Shown piece by piece: positions 54,471 to 64,000 of a DNA stretch of 64,000 nt. The position numbers were made by a program, and so were the translations under genes. Origin of the DNA: Romboutsia sp. CE17 (lineage in GTDB: Bacteria; Bacillota; Clostridia; Peptostreptococcales; Peptostreptococcaceae); the NCBI RefSeq assembly GCF_012317385.1, contig NZ_CP051144.1:1178001-1242000 (forward strand), written 5' to 3'. The notes under the pieces are model-generated. The model was given only the letters and a program-made list of their open reading frames with translations, was not told where the DNA came from and ran no database searches. Numbering within the stretch: position 1 is the stretch's first letter; each line of letters begins with the position of its first letter.

Positions 54471-55271
54471 TTATTTTCCTATTTTTCTAAATTTATTATA
54501 TCTATTATTTAATAATTCATCATAATCTATACTTATTAATTCCTCTAAATCATTTAAAATATGCTCTTTAATATTTTTAGCTATTTCTTCTGGATTTTCA
54601 TGAGCCCCATTTTCTGGTTCATAAATTATATCGTCTATTATATTAAACTCTTTTAAATCCTCTGAAGTTATTTTCATAGCAGATGCTGCCTTCTTAGATT
54701 TACTTACATCTTTCCATAATATAGAAGCAAATCCTTCAGGGGATAAAATAGAATATATTGAATTTTCTAACATATAAACCTTATCACCAACAGCTAGTGC
54801 TAAAGCTCCACCACTTCCACCTTCTCCAATTATTATAGAAATAATAGGCGTTTTTAAACTACTCATTTCCATTAAGTTTTGTGCAATAGCATACCCTTGA
54901 CCTCTCTCTTCTGCTCCAAGCCCACAAAATGCACCTGGCGTATCTACAAAACATATAATTGGTCTTTTAAATTTTTCTGCTTGTTTCATTAATCTTAATG
55001 CTTTTTTATATCCTTCAGGATGAACCATTCCAAAATTTGTTTCTATATTTTCTTTAGTATCTTTACCTTTATTTATACCAATTATAGTTACATTAAAATT
55101 ATTTATCTTGCCTATTCCACCTACTATCGCTTTATCATCTCCAAATGATCTATCTCCATGAAGTTCAATAAATTCATCGAATATATTTTCTATATAAAAT
55201 CTAGAATTAGGTCTATCTTTATGTCTAGCAGTGTTTACTTTATTCCAAATTAAATCATCTTTATTTTGCAT
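54471..55271 (-). CDS. accA: Acetyl-CoA carboxylase carboxyltransferase subunit alpha
   Basis: A 266-residue carboxyltransferase alpha subunit of the crotonase fold. [58 protein letters not shown] and [17 protein letters not shown] are conserved. The ATG at 55271 follows GAGGTGG; it overlaps the accD stop by 11 bases, indicating translational coupling. With AccD it transfers CO2 from carboxybiotin to acetyl-CoA. Confidence 0.96.
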   Translation of the reverse strand: MQNKDDLIWNKVNTARHKDRPNSRFYIENIFDEFIELHGDRSFGDDKAIVGGIGKINNFNVTIIGINKGKDTKENIETNFGMVHPEGYKKALRLMKQAEKFKRPIICFVDTPGAFCGLGAEERGQGYAIAQNLMEMSSLKTPIISIIIGEGGSGGALALAVGDKVYMLENSIYSILSPEGFASILWKDVSKSKKAASAMKITSEDLKEFNIIDDIIYEPENGAHENPEEIAKNIKEHILNDLEELISIDYDELLNNRYNKFRKIGK

Positions 55272-56133
55272 ATTCAACCACCTCATGTAAGCTAATTACT
55301 TTAGATAGAAAATTTCTTAAATCTCTTCTTTTTACAATAGAATCTATAAACCCCTTTTCTAATACAAATTCAGCACTTTGAAAATTTTCCGGTAAAGTTT
55401 CATTTATAGTATTCTCGATAACTCTTCTTCCTGCAAAACCTATAAGTGCATCTGGTTCACTTATTATTATATCTCCTTGCATTGCAAAGCTTGCTGTAAC
55501 TCCTCCAGTAGTAGGATTTGTAATAACACTAATATATAGTAATCCAGCCTCATTATGTTTTGCGATAGCAGCAGATGTTTTAGCCATTTGCATTAAAGAG
55601 AAAATTCCTTCCTGCATTCTTGCTCCGCCTGAAGCTGTAAATATTAAAAGCGGTAGTCTGTTCTTTGTTGAATATTCTATTGTTCTAGTTATTTTTTCTC
55701 CAACAGCACACCCCATACTTCCCATCATAAAATTGCTATCCATTACTGCTACAGCTACTTCTTGAGAGTTTATTTTTGCAATACCAGTCAAAACTGCCTC
55801 TTCCAGTTCAGACTTTTCCTTATTTATATTCAATTTATCTTCATATCCTTCAAAATCTAGAGGATTACCAGATTTAACTTCATTGAACATTTCAATGAAG
55901 CTATCTTTATCAAATATTTGTTCAATTCTTTTTTTAGCTGAAATATTAAAATGATTTCCACAATTTGTACAAACATTATAGTTTCTTTCTAAATCTTCTT
56001 TATATATTATATTTTTGCACTTATTACAGCTAATCCATTTGCCATTAGGTATATTAGGAACTGATGAGTTTTTTTCTAAAGCTCTAGTATTAACAGTTAT
56101 ATACTCTCTTTTTCTAAATAAATTTTTAAGCAT
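55261..56133 (-). CDS. accD: Acetyl-CoA carboxylase carboxyltransferase subunit beta
   Basis: A 290-residue beta subunit. The N-terminal zinc ribbon is [23 protein letters not shown] (four Cys, residues about 37-59). Then come the catalytic core with [23 protein letters not shown] and [18 protein letters not shown]. Its ATG overlaps the accC stop by eight bases. Couples with AccA. Confidence 0.96.
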   Translation of the reverse strand: MLKNLFRKREYITVNTRALEKNSSVPNIPNGKWISCNKCKNIIYKEDLERNYNVCTNCGNHFNISAKKRIEQIFDKDSFIEMFNEVKSGNPLDFEGYEDKLNINKEKSELEEAVLTGIAKINSQEVAVAVMDSNFMMGSMGCAVGEKITRTIEYSTKNRLPLLIFTASGGARMQEGIFSLMQMAKTSAAIAKHNEAGLLYISVITNPTTGGVTASFAMQGDIIISEPDALIGFAGRRVIENTINETLPENFQSAEFVLEKGFIDSIVKRRDLRNFLSKVISLHEVVEYAK

Positions 56134-57478
56134 TATAATTCACCAACTTTTCGTCTATAAATGAAGTTGTATAATTTCCATTGACAAAATCTTCATGCTC
56201 TAATATTTCATATTGAAAATCTATATTAGTTGTTACACCACCAATTGCAAATTCATCTAAAGCTCTTTTCATTTTTATAATCGCATTTTCTCTATTATCA
56301 CCATAGGTAATTAACTTTCCTATCATAGAATCATAATATGGCGGTATTTCATATCCACAATATATAGCACTATCAACTCTTACTCCAAGTCCTGATGGAA
56401 CATATAATTCACTTATCACTCCTGGGCATGGTCTAAAATTATTATTTGGATCTTCAGCATTGATTCTACATTCAATAGCATGACCTTGTATTTTTACATC
56501 ATCCTGAGTAATTTCTAATTTTTGGTTAGAAGCTATTTTTAACTGTTCTTTAACAATATCAATATTAGTAATCATCTCTGTTATAGGGTGTTCTACCTGA
56601 ATTCTTGTGTTCATTTCCATAAAATAAAATTTTCCATTATCATCAACTAAAAATTCAATAGTTCCTGCATTTTTATAATTTACAGCTTTAGCTGCCCTTA
56701 CTGCAACCTCACCCATTTCTTTTCTTAACTTATCGTCTAAAAAACATGAAGGTGCTTCTTCTAGTACTTTTTGATTATTCCTCTGAAGTGAACATTCTCT
56801 TTCTCCTAGATGAATAACATTACCTTGTTCATCTGCAAGTATTTGAAATTCTATATGTCTAGGATTTTGTATATACTTTTCTATATATAATTTATCTTCT
56901 CCAAAACAAGCTTTAGACTCTAATTTCGCAGCTTCATAGTTATGTTTGAATTCTTCAGCATTATAAACTATTCTAATGCCCTTTCCACCGCCACCAGCTG
57001 CAGCCTTTATCATAAGTGGATAACCTATTGTATTTGCTATTTCTAATCCATGTTCAATAGAATTTATATCTCCTTCATATCCTGGAATAACTGGTATATT
57101 TGCACTTTTCATTATTTCTCTAGCTCTAGCCTTGTCTCCCATAAGCTCTATAACCTCAAAATCAGGTCCGATAAATTTTATATTACATTCCTTACATATT
57201 TTAGCAAACTTTGGATTTTCTGATAAAAAACCAAATCCTGGATGTATTCCTTCGCATCCAGTTAATACACATGCACTAAGTATATTAGCCATATTTAAAT
57301 AGCTATCTTTACTAAGAGGACCACCTACACAAATAGCTTCATCTGCCATCTGTGTATGTAGTGCATCTTTATCTCCTTCAGAGTATATTGCCACAGTTCT
57401 TATATTAAGCTCTCTACAAGCTCTAATTATCCTTACTGCAATTTCACCTCTGTTTGCTATAAGTATTTTATTTAGCAT
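56126..57478 (-). CDS. accC: Biotin carboxylase of acetyl-CoA carboxylase
   Basis: A 450-residue ATP-grasp biotin carboxylase. [29 protein letters not shown] near 160, [22 protein letters not shown] and [18 protein letters not shown] at 57478 is preceded by AGGTG; a GTG nine bases earlier is the alternative. It is clearly similar to, but distinct from, the copy at 407-1747. Located between fabZ and accD, so it serves fatty-acid synthesis. Confidence 0.96.
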   Translation of the reverse strand: MLNKILIANRGEIAVRIIRACRELNIRTVAIYSEGDKDALHTQMADEAICVGGPLSKDSYLNMANILSACVLTGCEGIHPGFGFLSENPKFAKICKECNIKFIGPDFEVIELMGDKARAREIMKSANIPVIPGYEGDINSIEHGLEIANTIGYPLMIKAAAGGGGKGIRIVYNAEEFKHNYEAAKLESKACFGEDKLYIEKYIQNPRHIEFQILADEQGNVIHLGERECSLQRNNQKVLEEAPSCFLDDKLRKEMGEVAVRAAKAVNYKNAGTIEFLVDDNGKFYFMEMNTRIQVEHPITEMITNIDIVKEQLKIASNQKLEITQDDVKIQGHAIECRINAEDPNNNFRPCPGVISELYVPSGLGVRVDSAIYCGYEIPPYYDSMIGKLITYGDNRENAIIKMKRALDEFAIGGVTTNIDFQYEILEHEDFVNGNYTTSFIDEKLVNYNA

Positions 57479-57487
57479 AAATATCAC

Positions 57488-57910
57488 CTACCCAATAGCG
57501 AACATTATCTCACCTTCGCAAACTATTTTACCATCTACACTAGCTTTCCCTTTTCCAACTCCAATGCTACCTTTTAGCTTTGTTATTTCTATTTCTAAAT
57601 CTAGTCTATCTCCTGGCATTACTTGTTTTTTCCATCTAACTTTATCTGCACCAACTAAAAATCCTATTTTACCTTTAAAGTCTTCCGTAGATAGTATACA
57701 TATAGCTCCCATTTGAGCAAGAGCCTCAAGTATTAATACTCCAGGCATTACAGGATACTCTGGAAAATGTCCATTGAAAAAATTTTCATTAATAGTTACA
57801 TTTTTATATCCCTTAGCACTTTTACATTCTACTACTTCTTCAACTCTATCTATCATTAAAAAAGGATATCTATGTGGTAAAATATCTTTTATTTCTTTTA
57901 CAGTTAACAT
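57488..57910 (-). CDS. fabZ: 3-hydroxyacyl-ACP dehydratase FabZ
   Basis: A 140-residue hot-dog dehydratase. Catalytic His is in [13 protein letters not shown] (residue 13) and Glu in [15 protein letters not shown] (near 63); NGHFPEYPV precedes it. It dehydrates 3-hydroxyacyl-ACP to trans-2-enoyl-ACP. RBS AAGGAG. Sits between accB and accC, as in many clostridial operons. Confidence 0.97.
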   Translation of the reverse strand: MLTVKEIKDILPHRYPFLMIDRVEEVVECKSAKGYKNVTINENFFNGHFPEYPVMPGVLILEALAQMGAICILSTEDFKGKIGFLVGADKVRWKKQVMPGDRLDLEIEITKLKGSIGVGKGKASVDGKIVCEGEIMFAIG

Positions 57911-58438
57911 CTATATTCTCCTTATCTTGAATAATGGATCTCCATACTGTACCATTTTTCCATTTTCACCTGATATACTTATAATTTCACAATCAAACTC
58001 TGCACTAATTTCATTCATTAACTTCATTGCTTCAATTATACATACAACCTCTCCCTTGCTGACTTTTTGTCCTACACTTACGAAAGGTTCTGAATCAGGA
58101 GATACAGACTCATAAAATGTTCCTACTATAGGAGACTTTATAAATTCAATATCATCTTCATTTGAATTTTTATCCTTATCTTTATTTATATTATTTAAAT
58201 TACCATCTAATGTTAATAAATGTGTATTGGGTGATTCTAATTGTAAATTATCATCTATATCAGTAATAGCTAATTTACTTAGACTTCTAGAATCAATTAC
58301 CTCATTTGATGCACTTGTATAATTTCTAGAAATAGACTTATCCATTTTTATATATTCTTTTCCATCTTGCATTTCAAAATAAGATAAATCAGAGTTATTA
58401 ATTAATTCTATAAGCTCTTTTAATTCACTATAATTCAT
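57911..58438 (-). CDS. accB: Biotin carboxyl carrier protein of acetyl-CoA carboxylase
   Basis: A 175-residue BCCP. An N-terminal segment (ELKELIELINNSDLSYFEMQDG) interacts with biotin carboxylase in the family. An acidic linker follows, then the biotinyl domain with EAMKLMNE. The ATG at 58438 has GGAGGT ahead; the in-frame TTG at 58450 is part of that ribosome site, so it is not the start. Confidence 0.96.
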   Translation of the reverse strand: MNYSELKELIELINNSDLSYFEMQDGKEYIKMDKSISRNYTSASNEVIDSRSLSKLAITDIDDNLQLESPNTHLLTLDGNLNNINKDKDKNSNEDDIEFIKSPIVGTFYESVSPDSEPFVSVGQKVSKGEVVCIIEAMKLMNEISAEFDCEIISISGENGKMVQYGDPLFKIRRI

Positions 58439-58450
58439 ATTTACCTCCAA

Positions 58451-59686
58451 TTACTCCCACTTTTTAAATAAAAGTGATGCATTATGTCCACCAAAACCCA
58501 ATGAGTTATTTATGGCGTACTTTAAATTACATTTTCTTCCTACATTAGGTACATAATCTAAATCTAATTCCTCTTCACTTTCACTATAACCTATAGTTGG
58601 AGGTATAAATCCTTCTTGTAAAGCTTTTATACAAGCAATTGACTCTACAGCTCCAGCTGCACCTAATAAGTGTCCAGTCATTGATTTAATTGATGATATA
58701 GGTATATTTTTAGCATCTTCTTTAAATACTTTCTTTATTGCCCTTGTTTCAAATAAATCATTATAAGGTGTAGATGTCCCATGAGCATTTATATAGGAAA
58801 CCTCATTAGGTCTAATATTAGCTTCACATATTGCATTTTCCATAGCCTTAGATGCACTTTCTCCTTCTGGATCTGGAGATGTTATATGGTATGCATCGCA
58901 AGTTGATCCATACCCAACAATTTCACATAGTATATTTGCATTTCTATTTAAGGCATGGTCTAAACTTTCCATAACTAAAATTCCTGCACCTTCTCCCATT
59001 ACAAAGCCACTTCTATCTTTGTCAAAAGGTATTGAAGCTCTTTGTGGGTCATTATTAGAATTTAATGCCCTCATATTATTAAATCCTGCTATTGCGATAG
59101 GTGTTATAGAAGATTCACAACCACCACTTATCATTACATCTGCATAACCATGCTTTATATATCTAAAAGCATCACCGATATTATTTGTTCCTGTTGCACA
59201 TGCAGTAACCGCTGATGTACAAGTAGCTTTAGCATTATATTTTATTGCAATATTAGCTGCAGCTGCATTTATTATTGTCATAGGTATATACATTGGAGAT
59301 ATTCTTTTAGGTCCCTTATTATATAAGGTACTAAACTCATGTTCATGAGTATGGAATCCACCTATCCCAGAACCAACCATTACTCCAAACTTATTTTTAT
59401 CAACTTCATCTATGTTAAGACCTGAATTTTTTATAGCCTCTTCACTTGCTATAAGCGCATATTGCGTAAACCTATCAAGTCGTCTGCTTTCCTTTTTATC
59501 TAAGTAATCTTCAACTCTTAAATCTTTTACTTCTCCAGCAATTTTTACATCTAGATTTTCTGTATCTATAGATTTTATAAAATCAATTCCTAGTTTACCA
59601 TTTTTAGCATTTTCCCAAAATTCATTTACATTATTACCAATAGGGGTTACTGCCCCTACTCCTGTTATAACTACTCTTCTACTCAT
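58451..59686 (-). CDS. fabF: Beta-ketoacyl-ACP synthase II
   Basis: A 411-residue condensing enzyme. Catalytic triad: Cys in TSAVTACATGTNNIG (near 163), His in NAHGTSTPYND (near 303) and His in SMTGHLLGAAG (near 340). Elongates acyl-ACP with malonyl-ACP. RBS AGGAGG. No FabB or unsaturated-fatty-acid genes are seen. Between fabG and accB. Confidence 0.97.
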   Translation of the reverse strand: MSRRVVITGVGAVTPIGNNVNEFWENAKNGKLGIDFIKSIDTENLDVKIAGEVKDLRVEDYLDKKESRRLDRFTQYALIASEEAIKNSGLNIDEVDKNKFGVMVGSGIGGFHTHEHEFSTLYNKGPKRISPMYIPMTIINAAAANIAIKYNAKATCTSAVTACATGTNNIGDAFRYIKHGYADVMISGGCESSITPIAIAGFNNMRALNSNNDPQRASIPFDKDRSGFVMGEGAGILVMESLDHALNRNANILCEIVGYGSTCDAYHITSPDPEGESASKAMENAICEANIRPNEVSYINAHGTSTPYNDLFETRAIKKVFKEDAKNIPISSIKSMTGHLLGAAGAVESIACIKALQEGFIPPTIGYSESEEELDLDYVPNVGRKCNLKYAINNSLGFGGHNASLLFKKWE

Positions 59687-59695
59687 AAATTCCTC

Positions 59696-60436
59696 CTACA
59701 TTGCCATTCCGCCATCGACATGAATTACTTGACCTGTTATATAATTAGATTTATCACTGCCTAAGAATACGGCAAGATTTGCAATATCTTCTACTTGGCC
59801 AAGTCTTTTAAGTGGAACTTGAGAAATTATATTCTTCTTTTGATCCTCACTTAATATTCTAGTCATATCTGTATCTATAAACCCTGGAGCTATTGCATTT
59901 ACATTTATGTTTTTACTTCCGATTTCTCTAGCTAAAGATTTTGTCATTCCAATAACTCCTGCTTTTGATGCTGAGTAATTTACTTGCCCTGCATTTCCAA
60001 TAACACCAACAACAGAAGACATATTTATTATTTTACCTTCTTTTTGCTTTACCATTATAGGAGATACTGCTCTTAAACAATTAAATGCCCCTTTTAAATT
60101 CACTTCTATTACACTATCAAAATCTTCTTCTTTCATTCTTATTATTAAAGTATCTTTTGTTATACCTGCATTATTAACTAAAATATCTATTTTACCAAAA
60201 GTATTTTTAGCTTCTTTTATTAGATGCTCAGCTTCATCAAACTTACTTACATCTGCTTTGACAATCAAAGTTTTAGATCCAAGCTTATCAAGTTCTTCTT
60301 TTAACTTAAGTGCCTCTTCTTCACTTTTTCTATAGTTAAGTACAATGTTTGCACCTTCTTTAGCATATTTTAATGCTATTTCTCTACCAATGCCTCTTGA
60401 TGCACCAGTTATTACAGCACATTTTCCCTTTAACAT
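59696..60436 (-). CDS. fabG: 3-oxoacyl-ACP reductase FabG
   Basis: A 246-residue SDR. GASRGIGREIA (residue 12), NNAGITKDT near 88, SSVVGVIGNAGQVNYSASKAG (Ser, Tyr, Lys), and the C-terminal GQVIHVDGGMAM. NADPH-dependent reduction of 3-oxoacyl-ACP. RBS AAGGAGG. Between fabD and fabF. Confidence 0.96.
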   Translation of the reverse strand: MLKGKCAVITGASRGIGREIALKYAKEGANIVLNYRKSEEEALKLKEELDKLGSKTLIVKADVSKFDEAEHLIKEAKNTFGKIDILVNNAGITKDTLIIRMKEEDFDSVIEVNLKGAFNCLRAVSPIMVKQKEGKIINMSSVVGVIGNAGQVNYSASKAGVIGMTKSLAREIGSKNINVNAIAPGFIDTDMTRILSEDQKKNIISQVPLKRLGQVEDIANLAVFLGSDKSNYITGQVIHVDGGMAM

Positions 60437-60466
60437 TTAACTTCCTCCTTTTTAAATCTTAATAAT

Positions 60467-61417
60467 CTATATATTAGCTTTTATAAGATTTAAATTACAT
60501 ACAGTTTCTTTTAGAGATTTAATATCTTCAACATTATAAACATTTACTTCTTTATCTATCTTTTTAACAAACCCACTTAATGTTTTTCCAGGCCCAACTT
60601 CTATAAAAGTATCAACACCTTTATTTATAAGATCTCTTATGCTTTTTTCAAAAAGTACTGGTGACATTATTTGTAATCTTAATAATTCCCTTATATCATC
60701 TTCTTTTTCATAAGGTTCACCTTTAACATTAGAGTATACTGTCTTTGTTGGACAATTTATATTTGCCTTTTCAAGCTCTCTGTAAAATTCATGACTTGCT
60801 TTTTCATACATAGAACTATGGAAAGGTCCACTAACTTTAAGAGGAATTGCAATGCCTTTTAGTTCCTTAGCAATTTTTACACTTTGTTTTATAGCTTCAT
60901 GTTCCCCTGAAATTACAACCTGACCTGGACAATTATAGTTAGCACCCTCAACTAATCCGAATTTACTAGCTCTGTTTATTAAGTCTTGAACTTTTTCTTC
61001 GCTTAATTTAAGTACAGCTGCCATAGTACCCTCTTCAGAACTTACTGCAGAGTCCATTATTTCAGCTCTTTTCTTTATAAGTCGTAATCCATCTTCAAAA
61101 GAAAGTACACCTGAGTATATTAACGCTCCGTATTCGCCTAGTGATAATCCAACTGTATAATCAGCACTAATTCCTTCAAGCTCCAAAGCCTTTTGACAAG
61201 CTAATGAAGTAAGAAGTATTGCCGGCTGACTATTTTTAGTTCTTGTCAGCTCTTCATTTGAACCTTCAAATATTAATTCCTTTATGGGCATACCTAATAT
61301 TTCTTGACCTTTATCAAATATATTTTTACATTCTTCTATATTTTCATAAAGCTCTTTTCCCATATTTATATATTGAGATCCTTGACCTGGAAAAAGAAAT
61401 GCTATATTTTTGCTCAT
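60467..61417 (-). CDS. fabD: Malonyl CoA-acyl carrier protein transacylase
   Basis: A 316-residue acyltransferase. FLFPGQGSQYINMGKEL at the N-terminus, the nucleophilic Ser in GLSLGEYGAL (near 92), and His in SGPFHSSMYE (near 200). It charges ACP with malonyl. Its ATG overlaps the fabK stop by one base (TAATG), so the two are translationally coupled. Confidence 0.97.
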   Translation of the reverse strand: MSKNIAFLFPGQGSQYINMGKELYENIEECKNIFDKGQEILGMPIKELIFEGSNEELTRTKNSQPAILLTSLACQKALELEGISADYTVGLSLGEYGALIYSGVLSFEDGLRLIKKRAEIMDSAVSSEEGTMAAVLKLSEEKVQDLINRASKFGLVEGANYNCPGQVVISGEHEAIKQSVKIAKELKGIAIPLKVSGPFHSSMYEKASHEFYRELEKANINCPTKTVYSNVKGEPYEKEDDIRELLRLQIMSPVLFEKSIRDLINKGVDTFIEVGPGKTLSGFVKKIDKEVNVYNVEDIKSLKETVCNLNLIKANI

Positions 61418-62343
61418 TATACCCTCCTAATTGCTTCTTCTAGTTCGTTTATTAGTTCAGTAATAATTTCTTTACAACTTTGCTTTTCTTTAATAAGTCC
61501 AGCAATTTGTCCTGCCATTACACTTCCATTATCTACATCTCCATCTATTACAGCTTTTTTTAAAGCTCCTTTTCCTAAAGCTTCAATTTCACTTGTATCT
61601 GCATTAGACTTTTCTAATCTTAAATATTCTCTAGTTAATTTATTTCTTAATACTCTAACTGGATGTGACGTTGATACTCCAGTTATTTCAGTATCTATGT
61701 CTCTTGCATTTATAACTTTATTTTTATAATTTTCATGAACCTTACATTCATCTGCTACTAAGAACCTTGTTCCCATTTGAACTCCACAAGCACCTAGCAT
61801 AAGAGACGCTGCTATGCCTCTACCATCTCCTATACCTCCTGCTGCTATTACTGGAATTTCAACAGCATCTACTACTTGTGGTACAAGGCTCATAGTAGTT
61901 AGTTGGCCTATATGACCTCCTGCTTCCATCCCTTCAACTATTATTGCATCTGCACCGAATTTTTCCATTCTTTTTGCAATTGCTACAGAAGGGACAACAG
62001 GTATTACTTTTATATTATTTTTTTTCCATTCATTCATATATCTACTAGGACTTCCAGCACCAGTAGTTACTACAGCTACTTTTTCTTCGCATACAAGTTT
62101 AGCTATTTCATCAACATTTTTTCCCATAAGCATTATATTAACGCCAAATGGTTTATTAGTAAGCGATTTAGCCTTTTGTATTTCACTTCTAACATCTTCA
62201 GTAGATCCTACTCCACTAATTATTCCAAGACCACCTGCTTCACTAACTGCTGCAGCTAATTTTGCATCTGAGATCCAAGCCATACCACCTTGAATAATTG
62301 GATATTCTATATTAAGTAAATCTGTTATCCTTGTATATTTCAT
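61417..62343 (-). CDS. fabK: Enoyl-ACP reductase FabK (FMN)
   Basis: A 308-residue FMN enoyl-ACP reductase, the FabI replacement used by streptococci and clostridia. IIQGGMAWISDAKLAAAVSEAGGLG at the N-terminus, VVTTGAGSPSRYM, EGMEAGGHIG near 140 and AAGGIGDGRGIAASLMLGACGVQMGTRF near 175. No FabI or FabL is seen. RBS AGGAGG. Third gene of the operon. Confidence 0.95.
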   Translation of the reverse strand: MKYTRITDLLNIEYPIIQGGMAWISDAKLAAAVSEAGGLGIISGVGSTEDVRSEIQKAKSLTNKPFGVNIMLMGKNVDEIAKLVCEEKVAVVTTGAGSPSRYMNEWKKNNIKVIPVVPSVAIAKRMEKFGADAIIVEGMEAGGHIGQLTTMSLVPQVVDAVEIPVIAAGGIGDGRGIAASLMLGACGVQMGTRFLVADECKVHENYKNKVINARDIDTEITGVSTSHPVRVLRNKLTREYLRLEKSNADTSEIEALGKGALKKAVIDGDVDNGSVMAGQIAGLIKEKQSCKEIITELINELEEAIRRV

Positions 62344-62367
62344 AAATCCTCCTGTAACTTTACGATC

Positions 62368-62604
62368 TTAAGAGTTTATTTTTTCTTTAGTTTTTTCTTC
62401 TATGTAATTTACTACATCTTTAATACTCTTTAAGTTTTCTGGTGATTCAACTTCTATTCCAAATTGTTCTTCAACTTCTATAACTAATTGGAATGTATCT
62501 AATGAATCTATACCTAATGATTCAAATGTACTTTCTAAAGTTATTTCATCTCTTTCTATTGATAAGTTTTCTTCCATTATTTCTTGTAATTTTTCAAATA
62601 TCAT
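62368..62604 (-). CDS. acpP: Acyl carrier protein
   Basis: A 78-residue ACP. The phosphopantetheine serine is in LGIDSLDTFQLV (near residue 38), in the usual four-helix acidic protein. I chose the ATG at 62604. An in-frame ATG at 62619 begins inside GGAGG, which is the ribosome site of the later one. Second gene of the operon, after fabH. Confidence 0.95.
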   Translation of the reverse strand: MIFEKLQEIMEENLSIERDEITLESTFESLGIDSLDTFQLVIEVEEQFGIEVESPENLKSIKDVVNYIEEKTKEKINS

Positions 62605-62760
62605 TTTATTTTCCTCCATAAATTTAAATTATTATTTTTGTTAAACTTCAGTTTTTTATTTATTACCTTTTATTACTTCTAAACTTTTAATTAATCTTAG
62701 TTATATCTTAGTTATATATTTAGAATTAAACTTTCCTTTTTTATTAATTTAAATTTTCAT

Positions 62761-63738
62761 TTATATAGCCCAGTTAATTAAAGTAGCTCCATAAGTTAGA
62801 CCTGCTCCAAAACCGACTAATATAATTTTATTGCCTTTTTTTAATAGTTTTTTTTCATGCATTTCACTTATAGCAATTGGTATTGATGCTGCAGATGTAT
62901 TTCCATATTCATGTATATTTATGTAAAACTTATCTATTGGAAGTTTTAATTTTTTTGCAGCATAATCAATAATTCTTGTATTAGCTTGATGAGGTATTAT
63001 ATAGTCTATATCTTCTATATTTAAATTATTATCTTCTAAGATTTTGTTTATAGATTTGACAATAGTTGAAGTTGCAAATTTAAATACTTCATTACCCTTC
63101 ATCTTTAACTTGGAATTTCTAATTATTTTATCTTTTACAAAAGGACTATCTAAATCATTTCCTTCTATTGTTATAGCATCCCATTTAGTACCATCTGATT
63201 TGCAGAATGAATGTCCTATACCTTTTGTATCGCTAATGGATAAAACGACTGCACCAGCTCCATCTCCAAATAATACACATGTAGATCTATCCTTCCAATC
63301 AATAGATTTTGAAAGATTCTCTGCTCCAACTACTATTGCATTTTTATAATTATTTGTAATCATAAGTGATTTAGCAACATTAAGTCCATAGATAAATCCA
63401 GAACAAGCTGCGCCTATATCAAAGGCTACTGCATTTTCTGCACCTATAATACCTTGAACTAAGCAAGCTGTAGATGGTGTAAACATATCTGGAGTACAAG
63501 TTGCAACAACTATCAGATCAATATCTTGAATTGATATATTAGCATCTTTTATGGCATCTAGACTTGCACGAGCAGCCATATTAGAAGTATCCTCTCCTGA
63601 TGATACATATCTACTTTGTATTCCAGTTCTAGAACGTATCCACTCATCATTTGTATCCACCATATTGCTAAGTTGTTCATTGGTTACTTTTCTAGAAGGA
63701 GTATATTTTCCAACACCTCCTATAATTACTTCTTTCAT
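62761..63738 (-). CDS. fabH: Beta-ketoacyl-ACP synthase III
   Basis: A 325-residue initiating condensing enzyme (acetyl-CoA plus malonyl-ACP). Cys-His-Asn triad in IGAACSGFIYGL (near 112), PHQANTRII (near 250) and EYGNTSAASIP (near 280). RBS GAGGAG. First gene of a leftward operon reaching to accA. The upstream leader contains palindromes likely bound by a fatty-acid regulator. Confidence 0.97.
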   Translation of the reverse strand: MKEVIIGGVGKYTPSRKVTNEQLSNMVDTNDEWIRSRTGIQSRYVSSGEDTSNMAARASLDAIKDANISIQDIDLIVVATCTPDMFTPSTACLVQGIIGAENAVAFDIGAACSGFIYGLNVAKSLMITNNYKNAIVVGAENLSKSIDWKDRSTCVLFGDGAGAVVLSISDTKGIGHSFCKSDGTKWDAITIEGNDLDSPFVKDKIIRNSKLKMKGNEVFKFATSTIVKSINKILEDNNLNIEDIDYIIPHQANTRIIDYAAKKLKLPIDKFYINIHEYGNTSAASIPIAISEMHEKKLLKKGNKIILVGFGAGLTYGATLINWAI

Positions 63739-63772
63739 AAATTTCTCCTCATTATTTTGATCTTATTATAAT

Positions 63773-63783
63773 TTGAAAATCAA
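63773..63783 (-). promoter_or_regulatory. FabT-like palindrome TTGAAAATCAA
   Basis: The pattern TTGA-N3-TCAA matches the core of known FabT sites. It is in the fabH leader, about 35 bases before the start. A one-mismatch relative (TCGATAATCAA) lies at 63835-63845 next to the predicted transcription start. Confidence 0.55.
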
Positions 63784-63804
63784 GATATATTATCAAAAAA
63801 ATAA

Positions 63805-63825
63805 TTTAAACCTAATTGGTTTAAA
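63805..63825 (-). promoter_or_regulatory. Palindrome TTTAAACC-N5-GGTTTAAA in the fabH leader
   Basis: A perfect 8-bp inverted repeat with five-base spacer, unlike the TTGA-type sites beside it. It could be a second regulator's operator (FapR sites also have a TTA...ACC half, but the match is partial). Confidence 0.45.
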
Positions 63826-63845
63826 ATTATTTATTCGATAATCAA

Positions 63846-63874
63846 AATATATTATATACAAAGTAAAAAGTCAA
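63846..63874 (-). promoter_or_regulatory. Promoter of the fatty-acid operon
   Basis: On the minus strand, TTGACT (63869-63874) and TATATT (63846-63851) are 17 bases apart. The predicted transcript starts near 63839, within the cluster of palindromes. Confidence 0.55.
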
Positions 63875-64000
63875 CTATTTTTCCAATAATAATATTTTTT
63901 TATATATTATTACATTTAAATTAAAAACTTTATGTTAAATATACTTTGATTTCTAATAATTATTTATAATAAAAAAGATGATTTGAAGAAAACTTCTACA

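Noticed and set aside
1-64000. CRISPR array, rRNA or tRNA genes
   Set aside because: No regularly spaced repeats, rRNA-like blocks or cloverleaf sequences were noticed when reading both strands.

Overview
The window is very AT-rich chromosomal DNA from a spore-forming, low-GC Firmicute. Spore genes (spoVS, an H-type small acid-soluble spore protein), a FabK-type fatty-acid operon, a citrate (Re)-synthase/aconitase/isocitrate dehydrogenase set, T-box and SAM riboswitch control and a CodY-like box together point to Clostridia, most likely Peptostreptococcaceae (Clostridioides/Romboutsia/Paraclostridium group). That placement is inferred from gene content. I see no rRNA, tRNA, CRISPR array or intact prophage.

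Layout: 3-4658 (+) is a 5-oxoproline (pyroglutamate) utilisation cluster. It holds a cut-off biotin carrier, biotin carboxylase, a DUF1445 protein, PxpA and an NRAMP-fold transporter that lacks the metal-binding motifs. A complete IS3/IS150-type element (4686-6146, TAC target duplication) sits inside the loop of the cluster's terminator. Then come an antiporter, a YmfI-like reductase, an intergenic region that may encode a structured RNA (about 9335-9622), clpB and YitT. 13486-19130 (+) holds a phosphatase, a BaiN-like flavoprotein, aroH-cmk-plsC-ispH and CorA. 19146-26941 is patchier: a lone integrase with repeats beside it, GNAT, a cytosolic LRR protein, a HesB-like protein with a Cys-rich tail, trmB, small membrane proteins, spoVS, sspH, a decayed ImmA/IrrE gene and a long gene-free AT-rich stretch. 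26942-37381 holds a second tyrosine recombinase, lexA, deoD, a T-box-controlled amino-acid ABC transporter and trkA-trkH. 37495-41657 (-) is the oxidative TCA branch to 2-oxoglutarate. 41892-43000 is a CodY box, SAM-I riboswitch and metQ. 43089-52367 is a COG4100 lyase, a GntP permease and hfq-miaA-mutL-mutS. 52753-63738 is a FabK paralogue followed by the full type II fatty-acid operon, transcribed leftward as fabH-acpP-fabK-fabD-fabG-fabF-accB-fabZ-accC-accD-accA-fabT.

How genes work together: two biotin carboxylase/carrier pairs exist, one in the fatty-acid operon (acetyl-CoA carboxylase) and one with the 5-oxoprolinase genes. The TCA branch supplies glutamate precursor. Most transcription units end at strong, often bidirectional hairpin terminators, which makes the operon boundaries clear.

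The observations most worth a second look are the NRAMP-fold transporter without metal ligands in the pxp cluster, the carboxylase-linked pxp arrangement, the orphan structured-RNA candidate upstream of clpB, the transposase whose slippery site would shorten rather than extend the product, and a T-box whose likely specifier and acceptor-pairing base point to different amino acids.
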